From Phytoseiulus persimilis (Eukaryota > Arthropoda > Arachnida > Mesostigmata > Phytoseiidae), in contig CM075101.1 of assembly GCA_037576195.1 (NCBI GenBank), forward strand, positions 13,082,001 through 13,146,000: a stretch of 64,000 nt of DNA, in the 5' to 3' direction. The notes under the pieces are model-generated. The model worked only from the letters and a program-made list of their open reading frames with translations. It had not been told where the DNA came from and did no database searches. The position numbers were made by a program, and so were the translations under genes. Position 1 is the stretch's first letter. Each line of letters starts with the position of its first letter. Shown piece by piece: positions 39,518 to 50,516 of the stretch.

Positions 39518-40744
39518 GACTGTTTTCCTGATGTGCTGTTCGTCTTATTTTCCCATTGTTGAGGCCTCGAGAATCGTGAGTAAGTGGCAGTCACTAACGA
39601 GGGGCTGACGAAGGGCGACTCTCAAAATGCTTCGTTTTCTTGGAAAGTCGCCGTTGTCTCATGACGCTGACCAAAGAAATCGTTGGGGAGACCTCGTGGG
39701 GAGCTTCATGCGATAACATGTTCTACCCTCGCATGTCGATTTCGAAGTCACCCACGATTTGGAGAAAGGTTCCAAGAACAACTAATCTCAGCTTGGGAAG
39801 ATTGGGCCTGTATGTCAGGATGAAACTTCGCCTTTTCAATGATGCTGACAATCCATGCTGGAGATTTTCATCCGCTAATCGAGAATCTGTAGACCTTATG
39901 AGAAACAACAAGCTAAGAGAAAACGGTGACAGTGTGCCTATGCCTCACTCTTGTATCTTAGAGCGTCTGGAGGCCACTTCAACAGCATCTGAGGGAGAAG
40001 ATTCACAAAGGTTTGATCAGCTTGATTAGCAATCGTCAAGTTTCGCGAGCGAACGAACGTGCGGAACACGACGTCTGGAGCGCGCCGTACTGTGAACACT
40101 TTCCTCTTGTTCGCAGCAGCACCATCGCTGACAATGAAATCAGCTGTTTCTTCGCAGGCGCAGCCAGCTGACAGTATGGATTGGCCGGGATGGAACGGAC
40201 TGTATACTTTGTTTTAGTGTAGCTTTCGAGAATATTTCTCGGAGATAATCCGACGGTGAGTTGGAATCTTCTACCATTTGTCGATCGTCACTGTAAACAA
40301 CGCCGCTGCGGCTCAGAGTCGCCTAATAGTTCATGAAATTGGCGAGTTGTTTTCTGGGTGCACAAGGGAGATTCGGATGTCGGCTATCATCGAACAGCAG
40401 GTCGCAGCAGGGCGCTTCCTGGAGCTTATATATTGATAAGATTCCGTACGGGCCGGCAATCGTTCAGAAGTCTTCCGATGGGGTACTTCACTCAGTCTTG
40501 ATTCAAGACTCTTGAATGATCGCATCCGCGCAAAGTTCTAGACGGGAGCCATCCAGAGAGAGAGAGAGAGAGTCCCGGATCCCCGTATATTCTCGAAACA
40601 ACGTAGACACCCTGCTACCTGTGGGGAAGAGGCGAATCCGCATTCCTCGCACGCCTCCCTTGAAGAACATGAATCGGGGTGAAGTATTTACTGGAGCAGG
40701 CGCTTCGATTCTCCTTCAGCAGGTGGAAAGGAATCCTGTGCACC
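39518..40744. other. Intergenic between SLC25A42-like and P450 genes
   Basis: Presumably holds the P450 promoter. An ORF at 39640-40029 has no recognisable domain. A (GA)n microsatellite is at 40555-40572. Confidence 0.45.
40555..40572. repeat. (GA)n microsatellite, 9 units
   Basis: Uninterrupted AG/GA dinucleotide run of 18 bp, about 170 bp upstream of the P450 start. It might act as a GAGA-type promoter element in an arthropod, but only position suggests this. Confidence 0.8.
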
Positions 40745-42491
40745 ATGGGCCTCGCATTCATCGCAAGTTGCCTGACAGGTCATTCCACCGGGCTGCTTCT
40801 CGTGTCCTTGGCAACCATATTGGGAATTTGGCTGTTCAGAAGACGTTTCATCGAACACCAATTCTTCAAAAAGCACGGAATAGACGGTCCGAAACCGGAC
40901 CTACTATTCGGTAAGGTAGAACAATGACCGGATCTGTTATGGGCTATGGAATGTCTATATCCCAGTAGGGAGCGGCGCCAGCGAAAGTCTACATAGGTAG
41001 TTCGTCTTCCAGGTAATTATCTGCAGCTCAAAAAAGACAGAGTCCACCTGTTCTCTGAATGGATTGCCAAGTATGGTGACCACTTCGGAATGTACAATGG
41101 CGCTGATCCCGTTATCGTGTGCAGCGACCTCGATACCATCAGAGAGGTACTGGTGAAGGTATGTAGAGCAAGGAGGTAGTATGATGGCGATCAACCCCCA
41201 AAATCTCAGTCTATCCTCATGTAAATTCATCAATGATCGCGAGGGTGAGCCTGCAATCATCGAGAATTTACACTCCACACAGGAAGCCGACTCGTTTTTG
41301 GATCGCCCTGAGGGTGCGATGAATGAAGAACCTTTTCGCAGCTCAATCCTCTACTTGAAAGGAGAAAAGTGGAGGTCCGTGCGCAGTACTCTAACCCCGT
41401 CTTTCACTGCGGCCAAAATGCGGTTGATGAAGGATCTCATCCACGAATGCGTCACAATCTTCGTGGATATCGTGAAGGAAAAAGCGGACACCGGGGAAAC
41501 TTTCGATATGAATCACATCGCCCAAGGGCTGACTTTGGATGTGATTGCTAGATGTGCGCTGGCGATGGACGCTGATTGTCAGCGCAACGAAGGCGGACTC
41601 CGGAAGAACACAAAAGAGTTCTTCGAGCAAGCCGAGAACAGCGTCGTGGACTTGGCGCTTGCGTTCCCATTCTTGAAACCCGTATTTGGTTACCTCTATA
41701 AAACATTCGGCACAGGCGGTATCATCAAAGCCATACTCGACAACCTCGAGTACGTCATCAAATTACGCCGCGCCGGGCAAGTTCCCAAACAGCCTGATAT
41801 TCTGCAACTCATGCTCGACGCCCAGCAGAACATGGGAACAATCAACGATCAGGAACTGATGGCAAACGCCTTCATCTTCCTGGTGGCGGGCTTCGAAACA
41901 AGTGCAACAGCCATGACATTCATCACTCAAATCCTCGCCATGAAACCTGAAATGCAGGACAAAATCATTGCTGAAGTGGAGAAGAATTTCCCGGACAAAG
42001 CGGAACTGACGTATGAAGATCTTCACTCCTTGAAATTCCTACAGAATTTCATCGATGAATGTTTGCGCGTCTACCCACCAGTCGTTCTCTTTGTCTCAAG
42101 GCGTTGCTCTCGAGACATTACGATAAACGGGCGATTCTTCCCCAAAAACTGCAGCGTCATTGTACCTGTTTATCATATTCATCACAGCCCTGAACATTGG
42201 GACGCGCCGGAGGAATTCCGACCCGAGAGGTTCGCCGCAGATGCTGAACGTCCTTTACACCCTGCGCAATACCTACCTTTTGGTTTGGGGCCTCGAGTTT
42301 GTATCGGAAGGAGGTTCTCTTTGTTTGAAATCAAGATGGCCCTGGTAGAGCTATTGAAAGATGTAAGGCTCGAACCTGGCAACGGTTTCGCCCACTCGCC
42401 AGAGCTGAAGGTCCCCAGCGTCATCATCAACCCCAAGAATGGAATCCCAGTTAGAGCTAGATCCGTGCGTTCAATCCAAACCCCGCTCTAG
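40745..42491 (+). CDS. Cytochrome P450, CYP3 clan
   Basis: A microsomal heme-thiolate mono-oxygenase; CYP3-clan members in arthropods oxidise xenobiotics, plant toxins and acaricides. Exons are 40745-40910, 41013-41158 and 41283-42491, totalling 1521 nt (506 aa, typical). Residues 1-30 form the ER anchor (SLATILGIWLFRR), followed by the hinge GIDGPKPDLLFGN. The C-helix has GEKWRSVRSTLTPSF. The I-helix oxygen-binding motif is AGFETS at about 306-311. ExxR is E363-R366 (ECLR), and PERF is in FRPERFA. The heme loop FGLGPRVCIG carries the axial Cys444. All catalytic signatures are intact. The ATG at 40745 has an excellent context (CACCATGG) and starts the hydrophobic anchor. The large last exon and clan motifs fit CYP3-type genes; the exact subfamily cannot be set by eye. 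Confidence 0.95.
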
Positions 42492-42512
42492 TTTCGGGAT
42501 TCCAGGATTCCC

Positions 42513-42518
42513 AATAAA
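42513..42518 (+). terminator. Poly(A) signal for P450 gene
   Basis: AATAAA, 22 bp after the P450 stop codon. A second AATAAA lies near 42798 and could be an alternative site. Confidence 0.55.
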
Positions 42519-42910
42519 CCTGGGATTGGAAGCGTCTAGGCCTAACGATGGATGACTGTCGAGGAATAGTGCAGAGGGGAGGAATCGATTCGAGCACACC
42601 ACTCTGTTGGAAGAGTTTCTATTGATTGTGGGTGAATTAATCGATGACAGTAGAAGACAAAGTGAATGGATGAAACAACTTAGATGTCACGGGCCGAAGA
42701 TAATATGAATCTGTTAATAACTACTCAACTCTCGTTAATTTGGAGTCTTCCGCGGAGATGTAGAAAATGACGAGAGGTTCCTCAGAGAGATGGTCGTTGA
42801 ATAAAAATGAAGACGTTATTGGTGATTCCGCGACCAATTTCTTGCCATTCGAAGTAGCGTGAACCTGGGACCATCAGTTGAAACCGGTGTGTAGGTGAAC
42901 ATCCGGCGCA

Positions 42911-43328
42911 TCAGGAGATCTGCTCATCGCTTTCGTGAAGATGATGTGCATTTTCCGATATTTGCTTGCTCAATTCAGTCAAGTGGCCTATGCAAGCGGT
43001 TTCGCACTGTGCCAAGAACTCGAAGGAATTGGTCGTGTTCGAGCAGAAAGCGTATGCCGTGTATCGACAACTCGCGGAAGAACTATTGAAGAAATAGCCG
43101 GGAACGGCCTCGTTCTCACATTCTTCAGGACCTGGTTGGAAACACTGAGCCGATGGTGCTGCAAGTGACCGCTCAGATATTTTCATCGGGAGATTTTGAT
43201 GCGATCAGCAACAGGAGCAAAGAATAAGAGGGGATTATAGGTAGTCGAGGAATTCTTGTCCAACACTCACCGCCGTCGACTGAGATACGACAAGCAATAA
43301 TGAGGCTCAAAAATCTCGGAAGGAACAT
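42911..43328 (-). CDS. Secreted single Kunitz-domain protein
   Basis: Kunitz/BPTI proteins are small secreted, disulfide-bonded serine-protease inhibitors or derived toxins and channel ligands. Exon 1 (43328-43271) encodes a hydrophobic leader (MFLPRFLSLIIACRISVDG) and ends at GTGAGT. Exon 2 (43158-42911) follows a CTTGCAG acceptor in the right phase. Total 306 nt, 101 aa. Six cysteines at residues 25, 33, 50, 58, 71 and 75 give spacing 7-16-7-12-3, against the canonical 8-15-7-12-3, so the second cysteine is shifted by one. The Kunitz core GYFFNSSSASC and NSFEFLAQCETAC are clear. The residue after the second cysteine (P1 in classical inhibitors) is Glu, not Lys/Arg. About 26 residues follow the domain. 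The leader is short and would be cleaved near residues 17-20. Convergent with the P450 gene, 419 bp apart. Confidence 0.82.
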
Positions 43329-45936
43329 CGAAGTGACCGACACTTGGTCCTACGAGCTTCGCCGTTCCTGATCTCTGAGTTCGCACACGAAACTCGGGTA
43401 GAAAAGAGCAGAACTATCACGACCGACTTCAGATCACATTATATAACTTCCAAGGGCGCCGACCTGACCAAACGACGATGTCCGATCGAGCTCGTTTGCT
43501 TTGCATGCAGCTGTGTTTCAACAGCATTCATGGCTTCTAGGGCGGAATAAGCGAAGTTGGTTTGCGATATGAATCAGTCGAGATTTGGAAGCCGCGATAG
43601 AGTTCTAAGCTCATTACTTCCTGTCGTGAGGGAGCAGATGGCTGTAGACTGAGCTGCAGTCTGTCAATCGATCTTGGACAGCTCACTCACCACAGTTTCG
43701 GCGGGACGAGTGCAGTCTTTGTATACGTTTGTAAGATGCTCCCTGGAAATTGCCATCCCAGTGGTTGAACCCCTGCCAGGAACAGGGTAATCTCAATCTC
43801 TTATATCAGCAGCCTTCGCTGTTGTCCGTTCCGACGGACGCAAGAAAAGTTTCTCACGGGGGCAGCTTCATTCCGAGGACCCGCCTCTTCTCATCCATCG
43901 GAGCTGACTCAAAACTCTTATTTAATTCTTTCCCCTCCTAGCTGCATAGGATTCCGAGACCTGGGAGTATCCTTTTTGGCAAGGGCCGAGAAGCTGGCTC
44001 GAGCGGGCTCATATCTGTGGGAGTCAGTTCTCAATTCACTTCCACTAGGATTCAAGCCAATAGACGTTACTTCTTGACGGGGGCGGTGGCGGCGCCATCG
44101 GAAAGCTAAGAAAAGCGAAGCAACTCAAATTCTCATACAGCGGGATCGGGTGGCTCAGCTTCCCGAAATTCAATTTAGAGCGCTCGTTCAAAGTCCGATT
44201 CCAGAGGCTGTGGGAGTCTCGTTCCAGGGAACAACGAGATATGCGTGGAAACGGAGTCCGCGCGAAGAACGTCGAAGCTCGGAAACCGAAATACGTTTTC
44301 ACTGAGGCGGCCACGAGAAGCGAGGACAACTCGCTTGAGTCAATTAATTTTTCTCTACGTTTTCGAAATATTTATGAATGCGCTGAGAGTTCTCCTTGAT
44401 TTGTTGGCAAGCGTCGTCTAAGGCACCATGTGGCTGATCGATTTGTAGCGAGATAAGTGTCCGCCACAAATTCCACCGACCAGTTTGAGACTCGAAGAAT
44501 GGTTTCAATAGCTCCTATATCCGCCGGAGAAGAATTCAACTTCTCGGGTGCGAATGGCGGACTGCCCCAGTGTAAGGAGGACATCTCTCTCAAAGTTTTG
44601 TCGCGATGTTTCGACCGAGACGGCTCGCGCGGATTCCGGGCACTTTTTCGGAAGCAATGAGAGCTCGAAGTTGGTGCTCGAGATCAAAGACAGCGAGGTC
44701 TGCCAAGGCTTTTTGACTCCACCACGGCGTAGCCCCAGCTCCTTTCCATGGCTTCGGGACGAGGTGGCTCCATATTCCTGCCGAAAGGTTCCTCGCAAAT
44801 ACTGATTGTCATCGAGCTAGACGATGTCTGAACACTCTAATCGAGCCGGGGTTGGATTCGGAGATTCTCAACAGAGTATTCAGAAGCATCCCAAACACGC
44901 GAGAATCGTCTCTCCGCAAGTGCTCCCATTCTTCGTGGGGAGCTCCTTCGTGCGGAGCCACAGGATTCAACCTGGAGGAACTCGTTGAATCTGGATGAAT
45001 ATCTGTATTATTTTGAGAAGACTCCTGGCCCTTCCCGATTCTCCGGGAGCGCAATGCGTTGACAATGTAGATATCTCAATGCTCGCGCGTGTCCAGTGCT
45101 AGCACTCCCCGTGTTCCAGAGGCTGTTCGAACTACACACTTCCAAGATTCACCATCTCGCGAGCGGCTGGATCGAAATAAAAAACAGGATGATATGCCCT
45201 AACGATCCGTAGCTCTGAAAGAGAACCCGACGGGAGCAGTATCGCCTTCTTGGAAAAGAATAATCGCCCCGAGGAGCGAGCAGGCCATCAGGCCGCGTGA
45301 GGGCTCGAAGAAAACTAGCGGGCCGCTGCGACTCGTGGCTCCTCTCTGATTCAATCTGAAGCGTCACAGTGGACAAATCTCCAACGAAGAGTCGAAGCGA
45401 TAATCCAGGAAGGGCCCTCATTCAAGAGATGGTTCAATTTTGAGAAACTGAGGAGTCCCAACGACGTGAGCAGGAATGCGCGAGACGAATCTCATAGATC
45501 CCAGATTTCGAACGGCGAGTTTTTCGGAATCATTTTGCGCTCGGATTCGACCACTCTCTGTCACAAGAGAGCAATAGACCATCGCTGTCGGAGGCTTAAA
45601 CAGACAATGACTGAAGCAAACCTCATCTAGAGAGATTGACGTAGTACCTCCATGGTTAGATCTCCAGCCTGGATGGCGAAGCGTACTCGTACCGTGTGAT
45701 GAGCGAAGACGATCGTTCCCAACGGAGAAAAACGGAGGCTCATGGGTTGGGAACGTGTACCCTTTCCAAGTTTCCCTTTCCGTCGTCTCGGACTCCTTTC
45801 CGCCGCGGAGGATGGATTTCGTTCTTGGGTCAGAACTACGAACTCTCTTGTGGGAGGAGATCGTTCCCGCTCCAACTGTTGTAATAGACACGTGCACTTC
45901 CTGCTTATGGTGTTTTAGCCGCCAAGAATTTCGGTG
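43329..45936. other. No assignable gene
   Basis: ORFs on both strands at 44045-44329, 44505-44805, 44809-45054 and 45418-45897 overlap one another. Some fragments look protein-like (minus 44809-45054: DDSRVFGMLLNTLLRISE), but no family, start or splice pair was found. The Kunitz promoter should lie just above 43328 and that of the LHFPL-like gene just below 45937. Confidence 0.4.
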
Positions 45937-48900
45937 ATGTCATTACCCCTCACCAAAGTTGGCTGTCTATGGTGTTTTGTATCAATTGTCAATGTTTTCC
46001 TCACTTGTTTCGGATTGTACTCACCATATTGGATACGCGGAGGGATCTTCAACAACACAATCGTTTACCTCGGATTCATCAGGAGATGCAATTATCCCGT
46101 GCTGTTCGAAAATCAAAGGTACAGAAACATTCGACGCCGCCTCAGGTGCTTTTTAGGTACCTTTTTCAGGAAGAGCCGGACGACCCAACCATGTTGGGGA
46201 TTCCATGCTTATGGAGATCGCGATCTGAAACTTTTGGGCCTATCCGCTGTTCAAAAACTTAGGAGGAAGCTCGGTCGCCTTGGTCTTTTCGGAAGTATTG
46301 GCCGGTCCCTCTGAGCCCTCGGGTTGCATCTCTCATGGAGAGGGGAGTTGTGAGTGGCCAGAGCAAACATTTCAGGAGGCAGGTGGAGAAGCGGGCAAAC
46401 AGAACGGAATCGAGAGAATTGGATAGCCCAACGAAAACGTGGAAGGTTGTTGTCGGTGTTCTGAACATTGCACATCGATGTTTACGAAATCAATGTCCGG
46501 AGTCGCGACTTCCCTCCATCTCTCATTCGTCTCTGTACTCGAGCGTTTCACCACCCTTGCAACAGGCAAAGGAGAATGACGAATTCTTGTTCGCACTCCT
46601 GAAACACGGATCGACCGTTTATTTATGGAATGCGAGAGACTACAGATTGACAACGTGGTAAGCTCAGTTCGACCTCAGAAGGGGGAAGAAAGAACTCTGG
46701 AGGCTCCGGTTGATCCACCGACTACTCCCTGCGGGGATGATCAGGAACAGAAAGCAAAAATCGGGGTTCAGACCACTGTTGGCATCGAGCCCCGCCTCTC
46801 GAGGGAGAGGAATGAAGCAGCAATGCTGATTGAATGCCCGAGCCGGGGCGTCAGACTCCGCAAATTCCGCTCCTGAGGAGAAGTCGCTCCCACCTCGCTC
46901 CGCGAAACTCCCTCTCGCGAGGAATGTTGTCAAGCCACATGCCGAGTGCCGTAACACTGGTGGTGGTGTAACCGATCCCCCAGACATCGCTGACGATATG
47001 CCGGAACGGATTGGAAATCGATCTTCCTCCGTTCGAAGTTTTGAGCGGCGTTTGAGTGCTCCTGAAGGGATCGTCGGAGCCTGGAGGTACGGGGGTCGCA
47101 GTCCGAGGTGTCTGTCGAGTCCGAGGAGCAGCCCAGAGCTGAGTTCGAAACCATCAGAGAGGTAAAAAGAAGTATAAAAGAAGCCCATGGCTTTTTGGCT
47201 CCTGAGTCCATTTGGCGGTCGCTCGTACCAGCCGTATGTACTCTCCGGAGACACCAGGAAGAAGAAAAACTAGTTCTTGTCGGCCCTGAAGAATTGAGCT
47301 CTGCTCGTTCCCTCGGCCGATGTGTTGCGTTTTCCTCCTTGTACCACCGATTCCGCTGAGCTCAGCCGGGAGGAAAGAGTTTCCTCGAAAGTGAATGTTT
47401 CGCGAGAGCATCCCATCACACCGTGAAAACTCCCGCCGGAAGAGGGCGGGCACAAGGAGGATGGAAGTGATGAAGAGGCAAAATTACGCAGGAAACAGAC
47501 GGAAAAAAAGAGACACGATAGAGATAGCCGGAGGCTCTCCCACACACATCGCGAAAAGTCATCAGTGCCGCTCATTCGCGACGTACGACAGTATGAAGGC
47601 AAATGTTGGAACCTCCTACTACCGATGCTCAATTCGTTCGTCACCTCGGGCAAGCAGACGCTGTGGCAATAGGAGCCAATAAGGCATCGCTAATGTGTTT
47701 TCTCTTGATCGATATTTTGCCACCCATAGATAATTGGAGTTCCGACGTGGGGAATGAAAGTACCATGGTGTCGGATGTTTCAACTGCTCTTTTCAGACAT
47801 GACTCGCGTCGGAATGCGTAGTGTTCCGATAAGGTTCCGTCCTCGGTGTGTGCGGGGAACTTCAGGGCTTTCCACACCAACGATCACTTTGCGGTTTCAG
47901 ATTGGATATTGCCCACGAGTGTGGACGCTATGCCGATTTCACTGCGCTACCTTCGTCTTGGTGGCGAGCTGGAACTTGCTTGGCGCTCTTCTCATGCGCG
48001 TTGGCTCTATTCGTCACGTTCATCATAGGCTTATGGTGTGCGATTGAGAACAGCGTGAGCCGAATCAGCGCTCGCTGCATCGGAGCTCTCCAAGCGATTG
48101 GAGGTACGTGCTTCTTAAGTTCCTGAGCATGTCTGTAACGATTCCACTCTGTAACAGCCTGCGGAAAGACTTCATGCTTCTGTCCACGGCGAACATGCTT
48201 CGCGCTATTGTCCTTTCTTCAGCTGTACTGTTGGCGTCCAGCTATCAAGATGGATGTGTGGATCCATCTCGAAGCCAGCTCGTTCCTTCGGCTCTCGGTC
48301 AGTTATCTGTTCAGTTTTGCGTCGAATCACCCGGCAAGTTTTGCGTCGAGTTGTCTGATAAATTCTACGTCAGGTGTCCTAACAGAAAGACCGAATTTAG
48401 ACCATGTCAGGCACTCAGCCAGCTTGGACATCACTTTCTTGTCACAAATCATCGAGTTATCAGAAGGATCGATTCCATAATGATCATCAATGCGGCACAG
48501 CGAAGATTGAGAACCTTTGCTCCGGTTGAACGTTTCTATTTCTATCGAGTTCCACATCGGAGTTACCGTTGGGTTCTTCCGCGGTGCCAGCATTCCTGAG
48601 CATTTGTGAGAGCATGACTCTACTCAAAAGTACGACAAAACTAGCCTCCTCGGAGATTCTCTCCTCAACGTGACACAAGTTTCGGGTCGATCCGATCATA
48701 GGTGTAGAAGGCGTTCGCCCACGAAGCAACAAAGCAGTCAGACGGATATGCTGTCGGGCATTGCATCTCACACGGATAAAGTGAAGTGTCGCAGGAATCG
48801 GGCTTACTCAATCGACCTCGAACTGGTTGGCCGACATGAATCGGAGAGCTTCGGCTCTGTCGAATCGATGTGATCTCGTGCCGAATGAATAACTCATGCC

Positions 48901-49867
48901 TTGTTTCGAACGATCCCTGGTTGTGCACGCGAGCTTTTTTCAGCGCGTTTTTCATGAGTCCGGCGTGACCGGAGTCGAACTTGATACAACGATCTATAAA
49001 ATTTATACCGATGTCTCCCATGCAAGAGTTTCCGGGGGTCTCTTCTTTACAGCCTCTTTTATGGGATCCACTTCTGTCGCGCTGAACGGCAGTGGCGACA
49101 GCTCTAGATCAGCTGCCATCGTCCACTCCAAGGACTCATTCAGCTGTTCCAAATGCCGACCGACGGCAACGACCTCTCCAGCCCGTTTCCTGCTCTTAAA
49201 GTAATCTCGAAACGATACGGATCTCGGACCTCCTCAGAATTCCAACCCCTTTGCGATTCCCGGTCTTGGAATTGAAGGTTGTTCCGATTTCGAATCCGGT
49301 GCTCCCCTCCTTCCCCGAATCGATATTTGATGAGAAAGCCGCCATGATTCCCTTCATCGGTCTGGGATGATACACAAGAAGTAACTCCCGCCGATGGGCG
49401 GCTCTCAAGGCGATTCGTAGCTATTCGACGTGCGATCCAAGTGCCCTTAGGAGTTGAGTCCGGGTGGAGGGTCTCACATGCGCTTTCGGGAGAATAGCGG
49501 TGCCCACCGGTCGTCCAGCATGGAACAACGTGATTTTGCGTGGAGTGGTTGGTTAATGAAACGTTTATTTACAGGCATCGCCCAGCTCGGTTCTCTTTTC
49601 TGCTATCAGATGGGATTCGACAATGGGGAAGTTCGAGAAGCGTGCGGCGACTCGAGTGTTCCTTTTCGTTTGGGACCGAAGTGCGTTCTGTTTTGGGCTT
49701 TCTATATCGCTGCAGTAAGCGGTTTGTTGGGAGTTGCAGCGCCTGTTTTGTCCTGGTGGGCTTGTGACATCGAGTACGCCTACCTCTACCGGATATCAAC
49801 AAAAAAGGACCACCTTCTAAGGCCTGCCAGGACGTCGTTAAGAGCCTGGGCTGCTGCAAGCTTATGA
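45937..49867 (+). CDS. LHFPL-family tetraspan membrane protein
   Basis: LHFPL proteins are four-helix membrane proteins of the claudin-like superfamily that act as auxiliary subunits, for example of hair-cell transduction and GABA-A receptor complexes. Exons are 45937-46118, 47901-48103 and 49575-49867, totalling 678 nt (225 aa; family about 200-247). Helix 1 is at residues 8-30, followed by GLYSPYWIRG and the conserved FIRRCNYP. Exon 2 opens with ECGRYADF, a near-diagnostic LHFPL motif, then helix 2 and helix 3. Exon 3 has the extracellular segment EVREACGDSS with the conserved cysteine pattern and helix 4 (VLFWAFYIAAVSGLLG). The start was chosen because helix 1 follows directly. Introns are 1.8 and 1.5 kb, long for this window. 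The C-terminal 35 residues are unusual and may be altered by a further splice at 49885 (GTAAAG). Confidence 0.85.
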
Positions 49868-50274
49868 CGTTGGGCTGGCTATCAGGTAAAGATCACTAAT
49901 GGAAAAAATGATGCCTCCGGCTTAGAAGAAAACCTCTCGCTCGCTGGCTCGATCGCCCGACCGCCTGCTCAACGCTTATCTCTTCTGCGTCGACTTGAGC
50001 CTCTTTCACCGAAAAGAAATTAGGAAATCACCTCGGGTTTTTCCCCAGCTGTCTCCCGCGTTCACTTTCTTCCTCTGACTCGGTCTGACAGGCCTAATAA
50101 CGGCATCTCCGTAGCAGGACGAGCTGACGGCTGGTATGAACGGAGCAAAACTGTATTTCTTCGGAATTCCCGAGAATATCCGCTTTGAGTCTTGGAGGCC
50201 GCTCTAAATGTCAATATGTGGAACTCGGTCCTTTCAAAACGGTCCTTCGAAGCTTCCGTTATCGAAGAAACGAG

Positions 50275-50451
50275 ATGAGTGATGAGCTCGAAGATGGATC
50301 GGTGGAATCGAGGCGGGTCTCAGCCGGAATCCTCGAATCGCATGAAACCTCTCCACCGCAGAAGTTTCTGATTCATACTTTCATTCCTTCGCAGAAAGCT
50401 TACTGCCCCGAGGAAGAGGAGGAAGACGAAATACACTGTATTTTCAGCTAA
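50275..50451 (+). other. Acidic 58-codon ORF before a poly(A) signal
   Basis: An ATG-initiated ORF (contains MSDELEDGSVESRR and CPEEEEEDEIHCIFS) ends 59 bp before AATAAA. The frame is open further upstream to about 50185. It may be a last coding exon, possibly of an alternative LHFPL-like transcript, or just 3' UTR. No in-phase join to the LHFPL exon 3 was found. Confidence 0.35.
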
Positions 50452-50510
50452 AACCGAGCGCTGAGCCCCAACGCAACGACGACACATTTTCACCCGCTGT
50501 ATAAAATGTG

Positions 50511-50516
50511 AATAAA
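50511..50516 (+). terminator. Poly(A) signal downstream of LHFPL-like gene
   Basis: AATAAA in TGTGAATAAACCTG, followed by TGTTATGT. It is the first clear plus-strand signal after the LHFPL-like stop at 49867, which would give a 3' UTR of about 650 bp. Confidence 0.5.

Noticed and set aside
41181-41282. N-terminal extension of the large P450 ORF
   Set aside because: Intronic; the CAG acceptor at 41280-41282 joins the LVK end of exon 2 in phase 0 to a normal P450 sequence.
48108-48599. 163-codon plus-strand ORF
   Set aside because: Lies in intron 2 of the LHFPL-like gene and has no domain.
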